Below, piece after piece: positions 39,351-47,911 of a stretch of DNA of 64,000 nucleotides (position 1 is its first letter; each line of letters begins with the position of its first letter). The DNA comes from Euryhalocaulis sp050486445 (GTDB taxonomy: Bacteria > Pseudomonadota > Alphaproteobacteria > Caulobacterales > Maricaulaceae), in assembly GCA_050486445.1 (NCBI GenBank), contig JBJHDH010000006.1, positions 32,145 to 96,144 on the forward strand, given 5' to 3'. The translations under genes and the position numbers were made by a program. The notes beneath the pieces are model-generated. The model searched no databases, had not been told where the DNA came from, and saw only the letters and a list, made by a program, of their open reading frames with translations.

Positions 39351-41741
39351 ATGAAATTCACGCTGTCCTGGTTGAAGGACCATCTGAAAACCGAAGCCAC
39401 GGCCGCCGAGATCGCCGATTCCATGACCATGGCCGGGCTGGAGGTGGAGGCGGTGCGCGACCCCGCCGCCGCGCTGGCTGGATTTTCCGTCGCGCATATT
39501 CGGGAGGCGAAGCAGCATCCAAACGCCGACCGTCTGCGCGTCTGCACGGTGGAGACGAAAGACGGCGTGAAGCAGATTGTCTGCGGCGCGCCAAACGCGC
39601 GCGCGGGCATCAGCGTGGTCTATGCGCCGGTGGGCGCATACGTGCCGGGCATCGGTGTGACGCTGAAACAGGCAGAGATTCGCGGCGTAGAATCCCAGGG
39701 CATGATGTGCAGCGCCAGAGAGCTGGAGCTGGGCGAAGATCATGAGGGCATTATCGAGCTTTCCGGTTCGCCCGCTATCGGGACGCCCGCCGCCGATGTG
39801 CTTGGCGCCGATCCGGTGATCGACTTCGAGGTGACGCCGAACCGGCCCGACTGGCTCGGCGTGCGCGGCATTGCGCGCGATCTGGCCGCCGCCGGCATGG
39901 GTGAGCTGTTCCGCGACGATCTGTCCGCCGCGCCGGGTCATTACGATTCCCCCATCGGCGTGCGCGTCGAAGCGCCCGATGCCTGTCCGGTGCTGATCGG
40001 CCGCTATGTGCGCGGCGTGAAAAACGGCCCCTCGCCGGACTGGCTTCAGCAAAAACTGCGCGCCATCGGCCTTCGCCCGATCAATGCGCTGGTCGATATC
40101 ACCAATTATATTTCCTATGACCGCGCACGCCCGCTGCATGTGTTCGACGCCGCGAAGCTGTTGGGCGATGTCGTCGCGCGGGTCGGCCGCGAGGGCGAGA
40201 CGCTGGCGGCGCTGGACGGCAAGACTTACGCGATTGACGGCGACATGTGCGTGATCGCCGACGATGCGCGCGCGCTGGCGCTGGGCGGGATCATGGGCGG
40301 CGAGGAATCCGGCGTCACGGACTCGACCACGGATGTGTTTATCGAATGCGCCTATTTCGATCCGGCGCGCACGGCGCGCACCGGAAGGCGCACCGGCATC
40401 GTGTCCGATGCGCGCTACCGGTTCGAGCGTGGCGTCGATACGGGTTTCCTGCTCGCCGGGATGGAAATGGCGACGGCGATGGTGCTCGATCTGTGCGGCG
40501 GCGAGGCTTCGCATGCCGTGCGGGCGGGCGAGATTCCGCCGGCGCCGCCCGCCGTCGATTTCGATACGGCGCTGGTGGCGCGCCTCACCGGGCTGGAGCT
40601 GAGCGACAAGCGTATCCGCGAGATTCTGCACGATCTGGGCTGCACCGTCGCCGGGTCCGGCGCGCGCGTGATGGTCCAGCCGCCGACCTGGCGGCGCGAC
40701 ATCGAACAGGGCGCCGATCTGGTGGAAGAAATCGCGCGCATTGTCGGGTTCGACAAATTGCCGGCGGCGCCGATGCGCCGTCCCGCCGGGCGCCGCGCGT
40801 CCGTCTGGTCCGAGGGCGCCGAGCGCGCCCGCCGCGCCCGCCGCGCGCTGGCCGCCAATGGCTGGATGGAGGCGGTCACATGGTCGTTCTGCCGGGCGGA
40901 GCACGCCGCGCTGCTGGGCGGGGCTTCTGGCGATTCAGGGGGGCTGGAGATCGACAATCCGGTCTCCAGCGATCTTTCCGTCATGCGGCCGACGCCGCTG
41001 GCGCATCTGATCCCGGCGCTGCAATGGAACGCGGATCGCGGCGCGCCGCATGCGCGTTTGTTTGAAACAGGCCCGTGCTGGAGCGGCGCCGGTGATGGCG
41101 GCCAGAAGACGGTCGCCGCCGGGGCGGTGCGCGCCGAGGCGATCCGCCATTGGGCGGGCGCTGCGGGCGCGGATATTTTCGCCATGAAAGAGGCGGCGCT
41201 GACGGCGCTGGAGGCGGCTGGCGCGCCGGTGGCCAATCTGCAAACGCAGGCGCAGGCGGAAGACTGGCAGCATCCGGGACGCAGCGGCGCGTTGATGCTG
41301 GGCAACAAAAAACTGGCCTGGTTCGGCGAAATCCATCCGCTGGCGTTGAAAGCGATGGATGTGGATGGGCGCGTTCTGGGCTTTGAGGTCTATCTGGACG
41401 CCATTCCGCCGGCGAAGAAAAAACCCGGCAAGACGCGCCCGCCGCTGGTCAAGGCGGACCAGAGCCCGGTGACGCGCGACTTTGCTTTCGTGAAGGATGT
41501 GGCGGTGAGCGCGGAACAGATCGTGCGCGCGGCGCAGGGCGCTGACAAAACGCTGATCGAAAGCGTCACGGTGTTCGATGTCTATGAAGGCAAGGGCCTG
41601 CCGGAAGGCAAAAACAGCATCGCCATCGCGGTGCGCATCCAGCCCGTGGGCAAGGCGATGACCGACGCCGAACTGGCGGCGCTGTCGGAAAAAATCGTCG
41701 CTTCGGTGGAAAAGGCGACCGGCGCGACGCTGCGCGGCTGA
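39351..41741 (+). CDS. pheT: Phenylalanine-tRNA ligase beta subunit
   Basis: 796 residues, full length. The N-terminal EMAP-like tRNA-binding domain (VAHIREAKQHPNADRLRVCTVETKDG), the B3/B4 editing region (INALVDITNYISYDRARPLHVFD), the B5 domain and the C-terminal anticodon-binding ferredoxin fold (KADQSPVTRDFAFVKD) are all present. Convergent with the MFS gene, 10 nt apart. Confidence 0.97.
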   Translation: MKFTLSWLKDHLKTEATAAEIADSMTMAGLEVEAVRDPAAALAGFSVAHIREAKQHPNADRLRVCTVETKDGVKQIVCGAPNARAGISVVYAPVGAYVPGIGVTLKQAEIRGVESQGMMCSARELELGEDHEGIIELSGSPAIGTPAADVLGADPVIDFEVTPNRPDWLGVRGIARDLAAAGMGELFRDDLSAAPGHYDSPIGVRVEAPDACPVLIGRYVRGVKNGPSPDWLQQKLRAIGLRPINALVDITNYISYDRARPLHVFDAAKLLGDVVARVGREGETLAALDGKTYAIDGDMCVIADDARALALGGIMGGEESGVTDSTTDVFIECAYFDPARTARTGRRTGIVSDARYRFERGVDTGFLLAGMEMATAMVLDLCGGEASHAVRAGEIPPAPPAVDFDTALVARLTGLELSDKRIREILHDLGCTVAGSGARVMVQPPTWRRDIEQGADLVEEIARIVGFDKLPAAPMRRPAGRRASVWSEGAERARRARRALAANGWMEAVTWSFCRAEHAALLGGASGDSGGLEIDNPVSSDLSVMRPTPLAHLIPALQWNADRGAPHARLFETGPCWSGAGDGGQKTVAAGAVRAEAIRHWAGAAGADIFAMKEAALTALEAAGAPVANLQTQAQAEDWQHPGRSGALMLGNKKLAWFGEIHPLALKAMDVDGRVLGFEVYLDAIPPAKKKPGKTRPPLVKADQSPVTRDFAFVKDVAVSAEQIVRAAQGADKTLIESVTVFDVYEGKGLPEGKNSIAIAVRIQPVGKAMTDAELAALSEKIVASVEKATGATLRG

Positions 41742-41751
41742 GGCTTGCGGG

Positions 41752-43053
41752 TCAGACCCGCCCGTCGAGGCGCCGGGCCTTGCGCAGATCGGGAAAGATG
41801 CGCGCCCAGATCGCGGCGGTCGCCACTGCCCCGGCGCCGCCCAGCACAACGGCGGTCTGCGCCCCGATCAGCGCCGCCATCACCCCGGCGCGGAATTCGC
41901 CCAGCTCGTTCGAGGCGCCGATAAACATCATGTTCACGGCGGTGACGCGGCCGCGCAGCCGGTCCGGCGTCCAGAGCTGGATCAGCGTGGCGCGGATATA
42001 GACGCTGACCATGTCCGCCGCGCCCAGCAGCACCAGCGCGGCGACCGACAGCCACACAATGGTCGATGCGCCGAACACGATGGTGCAGGCGCCGAACAGC
42101 GCGACAAAGAACAGCATATAGATGCCGGCATGGTCCTGAATGCGGCGCGTCGCCAGATACAGCGCCACCACCAGCGCGCCCACGCCCGGCGCGCTGCGCA
42201 GCAGGCCGAGCCCCAGCGGGCCGACATCCAGAATGTCGCGCGCAAAGACCGGCATCAGCGCCGTCGCCCCGCCCAGCAGCACGGCGAACAGGTCCAGGCT
42301 GATCGCGCCCAGCACGATCTTCTCTTTCCAGATATAGCGGAAGCCGGCGAGCATCGCCTCCCAGTTCGCCGGTTCGCGCTCTATGCGTTGGGCCGGGCGC
42401 TTCACGGTCAGGATCAGCACCGCGCCGGCGATCAGCAGGCCTACGGCGGCGCCATAGGCGACTAGTGGCGATACGCCATAGAGCAGCCCGCCCAGCACCG
42501 GGCCGCAGATCGCGCCGAGCTGCCAGACCGAGGCGTTCAACGCGATGGCGTTGGCCAGCAGGCCGGGCGGCACGATATTGGGCAGCAGCGCCTGCGAGGC
42601 CGGGCCGAAAAAGGCGCGCGCGATCCCGAACGCGAACAGCAGGCCGAAAATCGGCAGCACGCCGCCGCCGCCCCCCGCCTGCATCGTCGCGGCATAGAGC
42701 AACAGGCCGCCGGCGCAGGCCGCTTCCGCCACAAGGCACACCGCCATGATGGTGCGGCGGGGAAAGCGGTCGGCCACAGCGCCGGTGACCAGCACCAGCA
42801 GCAGCATCGGCAGAAACTGGGTCAGCCCGACCAGACCGAGATCCAGCGGATTGCGGGTGGTGTCATAGACCTGCCAGCCGACGGCCACGACCTGAATCTG
42901 CACCGCGAAAATCGCCGCGCCGCGCGCCAGCCAGTAGCGCAGAAACGGCCCGTGCGTCAGCGCCGCCCATTGTGTGCTTTCGGGCGCGCCTTCGGGCGCG
43001 GGCTCCGGTGCGGGCGCGCCTTTGGGCGCCGCGTCAGGCCCGTGATCGGTCAT
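41752..43053 (-). CDS. MFS transporter (EntS-like, MFS_3)
   Basis: 433 residues. A Pro/Ala/Glu-rich cytoplasmic N-terminus (about 1-30) precedes twelve likely membrane segments in two halves. The loop 2-3 motif is GAVADRFPRRTIM. The arrangement FFGPASQALLPNIVPPGLLANAIALNASVWQLGAICGPVLGGLL is typical of the EntS/MFS_3 group, which exports siderophores and drugs. No siderophore genes are near. It shares direction with the S24 repressor gene 95 nt upstream. Confidence 0.88.
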   Translation of the reverse strand: MTDHGPDAAPKGAPAPEPAPEGAPESTQWAALTHGPFLRYWLARGAAIFAVQIQVVAVGWQVYDTTRNPLDLGLVGLTQFLPMLLLVLVTGAVADRFPRRTIMAVCLVAEAACAGGLLLYAATMQAGGGGGVLPIFGLLFAFGIARAFFGPASQALLPNIVPPGLLANAIALNASVWQLGAICGPVLGGLLYGVSPLVAYGAAVGLLIAGAVLILTVKRPAQRIEREPANWEAMLAGFRYIWKEKIVLGAISLDLFAVLLGGATALMPVFARDILDVGPLGLGLLRSAPGVGALVVALYLATRRIQDHAGIYMLFFVALFGACTIVFGASTIVWLSVAALVLLGAADMVSVYIRATLIQLWTPDRLRGRVTAVNMMFIGASNELGEFRAGVMAALIGAQTAVVLGGAGAVATAAIWARIFPDLRKARRLDGRV

Positions 43054-43148
43054 GGGAGAGGGGGCGGGTCATCGAATTGTCATGCAGACGGGCCGCCTCA
43101 TATCCCGGCTGGCGTCCCCGGTCCACGGCGCCGGCTTTCGCGAGTCTC

Positions 43149-43781
43149 CTACTGGCTGACCCAGAGCACGCGGGCGATCCATTCCACATCGCGCAGTTTC
43201 AGCGCGCGGTCGGGCCAGGCCGGATTGGCGGAGACGAGCACCAGCCCGGTCCTTGTCTGGCTTTTCAGCTCCTTGACCAGAACCTCGCCCTGTTTGGTTT
43301 TCACCACTACGCGGTCTTTCGGCCGCACGGCGGCGCCGGGCGAAACGATGATCCGGTCGCCCGGCCGGAACACCGGAACCATGGAATCGCCGGAAATCTC
43401 CAGCGCATAGGCGTGCGGGTCGGTGACGCCGGGAATCTGGATCTGGTCCCAGCCGCCGCCGGCCGGAAAACCCGAATCGTCGAAATAGCCGGCATTGCCC
43501 GCCTCGGCGAAACCGATCAGCGGCGCCGACTGGCGCGGCCGGGCGGCGGCGCTCTCCTGCACCAGCGCCGCGAAGCTCTCGAAGCTCGCGCCCGTCGCCT
43601 CCAGAATTTTCGCCAGACTTTCGGTGGAGGGCCAGCGCGGCTTGCCGCCCGGGGCGGTGCGCTTGGATTTGTTGAAGATTGTGGGGTCCAGCCCGGCATG
43701 GCGGGCCAGGCCCGAGGGCGACATGCCGTAACGGGCGGCCAGCCGGTCGATCCCGGCCCAGACTTGCCGATGGTTCAACAC
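43149..43781 (-). CDS. S24-family (LexA/CI-like) transcriptional repressor
   Basis: 210 residues from the GTG at 43781; the frame is open to a TTG at 43847, but family members begin near LNHRQVWAGIDRLAARYG. The N-terminal helix-turn-helix is SPSGLARHAGLDPTIFNKSKR. The C-terminal S24 peptidase has the catalytic pair S133 (GDSM) and K170 (VLVKELK), and an Ala-Gly (A94-G95, FAEAGN) at the position cleaved in LexA and CI. Self-cleavage on a stress signal is therefore possible. No recombination or phage genes are nearby. A palindromic operator lies 75 bp upstream. Confidence 0.85.
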   Translation of the reverse strand: MLNHRQVWAGIDRLAARYGMSPSGLARHAGLDPTIFNKSKRTAPGGKPRWPSTESLAKILEATGASFESFAALVQESAAARPRQSAPLIGFAEAGNAGYFDDSGFPAGGGWDQIQIPGVTDPHAYALEISGDSMVPVFRPGDRIIVSPGAAVRPKDRVVVKTKQGEVLVKELKSQTRTGLVLVSANPAWPDRALKLRDVEWIARVLWVSQ

Positions 43782-43855
43782 GGAGGGTTCAACATTGCTG
43801 GTCCAACGCCGGGCGCGCCCCGTGGCCGCCGGAATCGTCCCCGGCAAAGCCAGTC

Positions 43856-43877
43856 GAATAGGAATTTTTGCCTATTC
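43856..43877. promoter_or_regulatory. Operator palindrome between the S24 repressor and DUF952 genes
   Basis: GAATAGG-N8-CCTATTC, perfect 7-bp arms. It contains TAGGAATTTTTGCCTA (43859-43874), which matches the two sites at 761-776 and 785-800 in all of the first eight and last four bases. It could control both divergent genes. Confidence 0.65.
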
Positions 43878-43930
43878 TGGGGCCTGACCCCCGTCTTGTC
43901 CAGCGCCGCCGGGCGGCCTACTGCCAGAGC

Positions 43931-44317
43931 ATGGCTCCGCCCGATTCCCGTCCCGCCGCCGATCCTGTCGTCTATCGCCTGGCCGGGCGCGCCGATTGGG
44001 CGCGCGCGCGGGAGGCCGGGGTCTATGAAGGCTCGGCCGACGATGCGCGCGATGGCTTCATCCATCTGTCCGCCGCGCACCAGCTCGTGGAAACCGCGCG
44101 CAAACATTATGCGGGGCGCGGCGATCTGGTGCTGCTGGCCGTGGACGCGGTCATGCTCGCGGCCGATCTGCGCTGGGAGGTTTCGCGTGGCGGCGATCTG
44201 TTTCCGCATCTTTATGCGAAGCTGCCGGCGCGCGCCGTGCTCTGGGCGCATGACATTGAGCAGGGCGCGGATGGCGCTGCCGTGTTGCCTGACGGGCTTG
44301 CGGGAGAGGGGACATGA
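43931..44317 (+). CDS. DUF952 family protein
   Basis: 128 residues from the ATG at 43931. The DUF952 pattern is clear: VYRLAGRADWARAREAGVYEGSADDARDGFIHLSAAHQLVETARKHYAGRGDLVLLAVD and the FPHLYAKLP ending. The fold resembles ADP-ribosyltransferase/Tpt1-like proteins in some databases, but no activity is established. It overlaps pyrD by 4 nt, and its promoter region holds the S24 operator. Confidence 0.87.
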   Translation: MAPPDSRPAADPVVYRLAGRADWARAREAGVYEGSADDARDGFIHLSAAHQLVETARKHYAGRGDLVLLAVDAVMLAADLRWEVSRGGDLFPHLYAKLPARAVLWAHDIEQGADGAAVLPDGLAGEGT

Positions 44318-45366
44318 GCGCGGCGCACGATCTGGCGGCGCGCGCCTTGCGCCTGCTGCCGCCGGAAACGGCGCATCGCGCCGCAATCGCCGCGCTGGCC
44401 GCGGGGCTGGGGCCGCGCGCGCGGGAGAAAGACGACCCGGTGCTGCGCACGCGCCTGGCCGGGCTCGATTTACCCAATCCGGTCGGGGTCGCCCCGGGGT
44501 TCGACAAGGATGCGCGCGCGCCCGGTGCGCTGCTGGCCGCCGGGTTCGGTTTTGTGGAGGCCGGCACGGTGACCCCGCGTCCGCAGGCGGGCAATCCGCG
44601 GCCGCGCCTGTTCCGCCTCAGCGAAGACCGCGCCGTCATCAATCGCCTGGGCTTCAATAATGCAGGCGCTGCGGCGGCGCGCGCGCGGCTGGCCCGCCGG
44701 GCGGGGCGGCCCGGGATCGTTGGCGTCAATCTCGGCGCCAATAAAGACAGCGATGACCGCGTCGCGGATTATGTGGCGGGGCTGGAGACGTTCCGGGGGC
44801 TGGCGTCGTATTTCACCATCAATATCTCCTCGCCCAACACGCCCGGCCTGCGCGACTTGCAAGGCGAGCAGGCTTTGCGCGAATTGCTGGGCGCGGTGCG
44901 CGAGGCGCGCGCGCTTCTGGCCGATTCCGCGCCGGTGTTTCTGAAAATCGCGCCGGACATCGAAGACGACGATGCGCCGCGCATTGTGGAGACGGCGCGC
45001 GCGCACGGGATCGACGGGCTGATCGTCTCCAACACCACGATTGCGCGGCCAGCTGCGCTGCGCAGCCGCCATGCGGGGGAGGCGGGCGGATTATCCGGCG
45101 CGCCGCTGCTGGCGCGCTCCACGCATCTGCTGCGTCTGGCGCGCCGCGCGGCGGGGCCGGGTTTCGCGCTGATCGGCGTTGGCGGGATTTCCGGCGCGGC
45201 GGATGCGTATGCGAAAATCCGTGCCGGGGCCGACGCGGTTCAGCTCTATACGGCGCTGGTCTATGAGGGGCCGGGCCTGGTTCGCCGCATCAAAAGCGGG
45301 CTGGCGGACATGCTGCGCGCGGACGGGTTTTCCAGCATCGCGGAGGCGTCTGGCGCAGACCTTTAG
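44314..45366 (+). CDS. pyrD: Dihydroorotate dehydrogenase (quinone), class 2
   Basis: 350 residues. It oxidises dihydroorotate to orotate with FMN and passes electrons to ubiquinone at the inner membrane. The N-terminal helical membrane-docking segment (about 1-35) marks class 2. Core motifs: NPVGVAPGFDKDA, NRLGFNNAG, GVNLGANKD, YFTINISSPNTPGLRDLQ (with the catalytic Ser region), LIVSNTTI and GVGGISGAADAYAKIRAGADAVQLYTALVY. Its start overlaps the DUF952 gene. Confidence 0.96.
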   Translation: MSAAHDLAARALRLLPPETAHRAAIAALAAGLGPRAREKDDPVLRTRLAGLDLPNPVGVAPGFDKDARAPGALLAAGFGFVEAGTVTPRPQAGNPRPRLFRLSEDRAVINRLGFNNAGAAAARARLARRAGRPGIVGVNLGANKDSDDRVADYVAGLETFRGLASYFTINISSPNTPGLRDLQGEQALRELLGAVREARALLADSAPVFLKIAPDIEDDDAPRIVETARAHGIDGLIVSNTTIARPAALRSRHAGEAGGLSGAPLLARSTHLLRLARRAAGPGFALIGVGGISGAADAYAKIRAGADAVQLYTALVYEGPGLVRRIKSGLADMLRADGFSSIAEASGADL

Positions 45367-45383
45367 GCGTCAGGGAGAGGGCG

Positions 45384-47030
45384 TCAGGCCGCTTCGCTGT
45401 CCAGCAGCGATTTGATGGCCGAGAGCTTGTCCGGCGGCGCGGCGCCGTCGCGCACCGCCTGACGCACCAGCGACTGCGCCCGCGCATTGGCTTCGGCCGA
45501 GGCGCGGCCCTGCGTCACCCCGCCGCGCCGCGCCAGTTTCAGCAGCATGGCGGCGCGGTCCAGCGGCGCGCCGGACCCGTTGGCCAGCGAGTCGAGCACC
45601 CGCCCCTCGGTCAGACTTATCATGCACAGCCGGTCGAACGCGGCGGCCAGCTCGGCCTTTTCCTCACCGGGCAGGCGCGAATCCAGCACCGCCTGTTGCA
45701 GCGCGGCGATGCGGCCGGCGCGCTCCAGCGCATTGCCCTGCCCGCACGCCAGTTCCGTTTCGGCGCGGTGCGAGGACAGCCGCGTGCGCAGATAGGCGGC
45801 CAGTTTCTTCTTCGCCATTGTGCCGGCCAGCGCAGCTTCCAGCCGGATCAGGCGCTCGATTTCCTCGTGCAGCGTTCCGGCGCCGTCCAGCGCTTCGTCG
45901 ACCGCCTCTGGCTGCACCAGACGGCCGGAACGATAGACAAACGCCTCGGAAATATCCTCCGGCGGCAGATCCGGTCCGGCCATCGCGATCAGCGCGTCGG
46001 CAAGGCGCCGGACCTGATGCACTTCGTTCCAGAAGGCGCCCGGACGCAGGCGCTGCGGGCGCAGCAGCTCTGTCAGCACATGGCGGATCAGCGCGCCGCG
46101 TGCGCCGCGCATTTCCCTGGCGCGGAACCGGCGCGCCAGCGCGGCGGCGGCGGGCGTAGGCGCCTCGTTTTCCTTGCTGGCGATGACCGCGACCAGAATT
46201 TCCAGCCGGTCGCCGATACACTCCATTTCCGGCGCCAGGCTCTCCATGCCGCCCGGCATGGCCAGCGCCTCGGCGAGAAAATCATCGAGCACGGTCAGCG
46301 CCGCGGCGCGGGTCTCGCACCCGTCCAGCTCGTCCGCCAGACGCAGCAGGGTCTCGATTTTGGCTTTCCAGTCCGGCGCCGAAGCCAGCGCGCCGGCCAC
46401 GGCCGCGCGCATGGCGAAGACCCGTTTTTCGCCCAGCCTGCCGGCCAGCGCGCCAAAGCCGTCATCGCCGATGACCGGAAGCTGGTTTTTCTTGCGTTTG
46501 TTCAGCAGATCGTTGATCGCCTGTTCGGTCAGCTCGTTCAGCCGCTTCACGAAATGCTGCACATCGGCTTCATGCTCGGCCGCCTGGGCGATCGCCGTCT
46601 TCTGGATGGCGTGTTGCAGCATCGTGTCCTCGCGCTCCAGCCGTTCGGCCAGCGCGGGGCTGTGCAGCAGCTCCAGCGGCGTGGCCAGCTGGCGGTCCAG
46701 CCACTGGCCCAGCACGCGGGCGATGGTGCGCCGCGCATGCACCGTGGCCAGATCGCCGGGCGCGCCGCAGGGCGGCTCCGCCTTTCTGGTCTCACGCGGG
46801 CCAGCCCTGGCGATAACGCCCAGGCTGAGGATGGAGACTGTCTGGAACTCGCCGCTATCCGGATGGAAGGTCGATTTATCGACGCGCACCGCCCCGGCGG
46901 GACAGGTCTCATGCAGCTTGCGCGCCGCCTCCAGCGCCGGCTCGCGCTCTGGCATGGCTTCCATCAGCGCCCAGTCTGCCTTGGGGCTGCGTTTCAGGAA
47001 GATTTCAAAATGCGTCTGGCGTAGATTCAT
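45384..47030 (-). CDS. Large uncharacterised helical protein
   Basis: 548 residues; I do not recognise a family. The N-terminal 75 residues (MNLRQTHFEIFLKRSPKADWALMEAMPEREPALEAARKL and VDKSTFHPDSGEFQTVSILSLGV) look like a small alpha/beta domain. The rest is helical, rich in Ala, Leu, Glu and Arg, with possible coiled coils around residues 120-190 and 370-420. There is no signal peptide or membrane segment, so it is cytoplasmic. It is divergent from chvI (170-bp spacer) and convergent with pyrD (17 nt). Its place beside a two-component system hints at a regulatory or envelope-stress role, without proof. Confidence 0.75.
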   Translation of the reverse strand: MNLRQTHFEIFLKRSPKADWALMEAMPEREPALEAARKLHETCPAGAVRVDKSTFHPDSGEFQTVSILSLGVIARAGPRETRKAEPPCGAPGDLATVHARRTIARVLGQWLDRQLATPLELLHSPALAERLEREDTMLQHAIQKTAIAQAAEHEADVQHFVKRLNELTEQAINDLLNKRKKNQLPVIGDDGFGALAGRLGEKRVFAMRAAVAGALASAPDWKAKIETLLRLADELDGCETRAAALTVLDDFLAEALAMPGGMESLAPEMECIGDRLEILVAVIASKENEAPTPAAAALARRFRAREMRGARGALIRHVLTELLRPQRLRPGAFWNEVHQVRRLADALIAMAGPDLPPEDISEAFVYRSGRLVQPEAVDEALDGAGTLHEEIERLIRLEAALAGTMAKKKLAAYLRTRLSSHRAETELACGQGNALERAGRIAALQQAVLDSRLPGEEKAELAAAFDRLCMISLTEGRVLDSLANGSGAPLDRAAMLLKLARRGGVTQGRASAEANARAQSLVRQAVRDGAAPPDKLSAIKSLLDSEAA

Positions 47031-47200
47031 CGCCGCCCTGCCTGCCCCCGGATTCCCTGTATCGGGCCGGATTGCTTAAGGGCGTATGAAAACGGACCAG
47101 GGGCCGCCGCAGCGCTTCAAGTATCTGTCGGGATTCATTAGAGTCTGCCGGAAGGTGGCGTTTTTGCCGGCGCGGGCCGCGAGCGGGGAAACCGGATTCG

Positions 47201-47911
47201 ATGACAACCATCGCCCTGGTCGATGACGACGAGAATATCCTGACTTCGGTTTCCATGTTTCTGGAATCCGAGGGCTATCGCGTGCAGGCATTCCATGACG
47301 GGGCCTCGGCGCTCGCCGCGCTGACCTCCAACCCGCCCAGCCTCGCCATTCTGGATGTGAAAATGCCGCGTATGGACGGGCTGGAGCTTTTGCGCCGGCT
47401 GCGCCAGACCGGTGACATGCCGGTGATCTTCCTGACCTCGCGGGACGATGAATTCGACGAGGCGCTGGGTCTCAATCTGGGCGCCGACGACTATATCACC
47501 AAGCCGTTCTCCCAGCGCCTGCTGGCCGAGCGGATCAAGGCCGTGCTGCGCCGCGCAGGCGTGCGCGACAATGGCGCCGGCCCGGAGAATGGCGCAGCCG
47601 CGCAGCAGAAAGTGATCGTGCAGGGGCGGCTGACGCTGGATCCGAACCGGCATAGCTGCGCCTGGGACGGCGAGCCGGTGCGCCTGACCGTGACCGAGTT
47701 TCTGATCCTTCAGGCGCTGGCCCAGCGGCCGGGCTATGTGAAAAGCCGTGACGCACTGATGGACGCGGCCTATGACGATCAGGTCTATGTCGATGACCGC
47801 ACCATCGACAGCCACATCAAGCGCGTGCGCAAAAAATTCCGCGAGGTCGATCCGGAATTCGACGCAATCGAAACCCTTTATGGCGTCGGATATCGTTACA
47901 AGGAAACCTGA
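47201..47911 (+). CDS. chvI: Response regulator ChvI
   Basis: 236 residues, OmpR class. The receiver domain has the phosphoacceptor D52 (LAILDVKMPRMDG), with acidic DDDE at 8-11 and the Lys in ITKPFS. The winged-helix DNA-binding domain ends DDRTIDSHIKRVRKKFREVDPEFDAIETLYGVGYRYKE, the ChvI form. ChvI/ChvG regulates envelope and acid-stress genes in alphaproteobacteria. The end overlaps the chvG start by 32 nt. Confidence 0.93.
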   Translation: MTTIALVDDDENILTSVSMFLESEGYRVQAFHDGASALAALTSNPPSLAILDVKMPRMDGLELLRRLRQTGDMPVIFLTSRDDEFDEALGLNLGADDYITKPFSQRLLAERIKAVLRRAGVRDNGAGPENGAAAQQKVIVQGRLTLDPNRHSCAWDGEPVRLTVTEFLILQALAQRPGYVKSRDALMDAAYDDQVYVDDRTIDSHIKRVRKKFREVDPEFDAIETLYGVGYRYKET

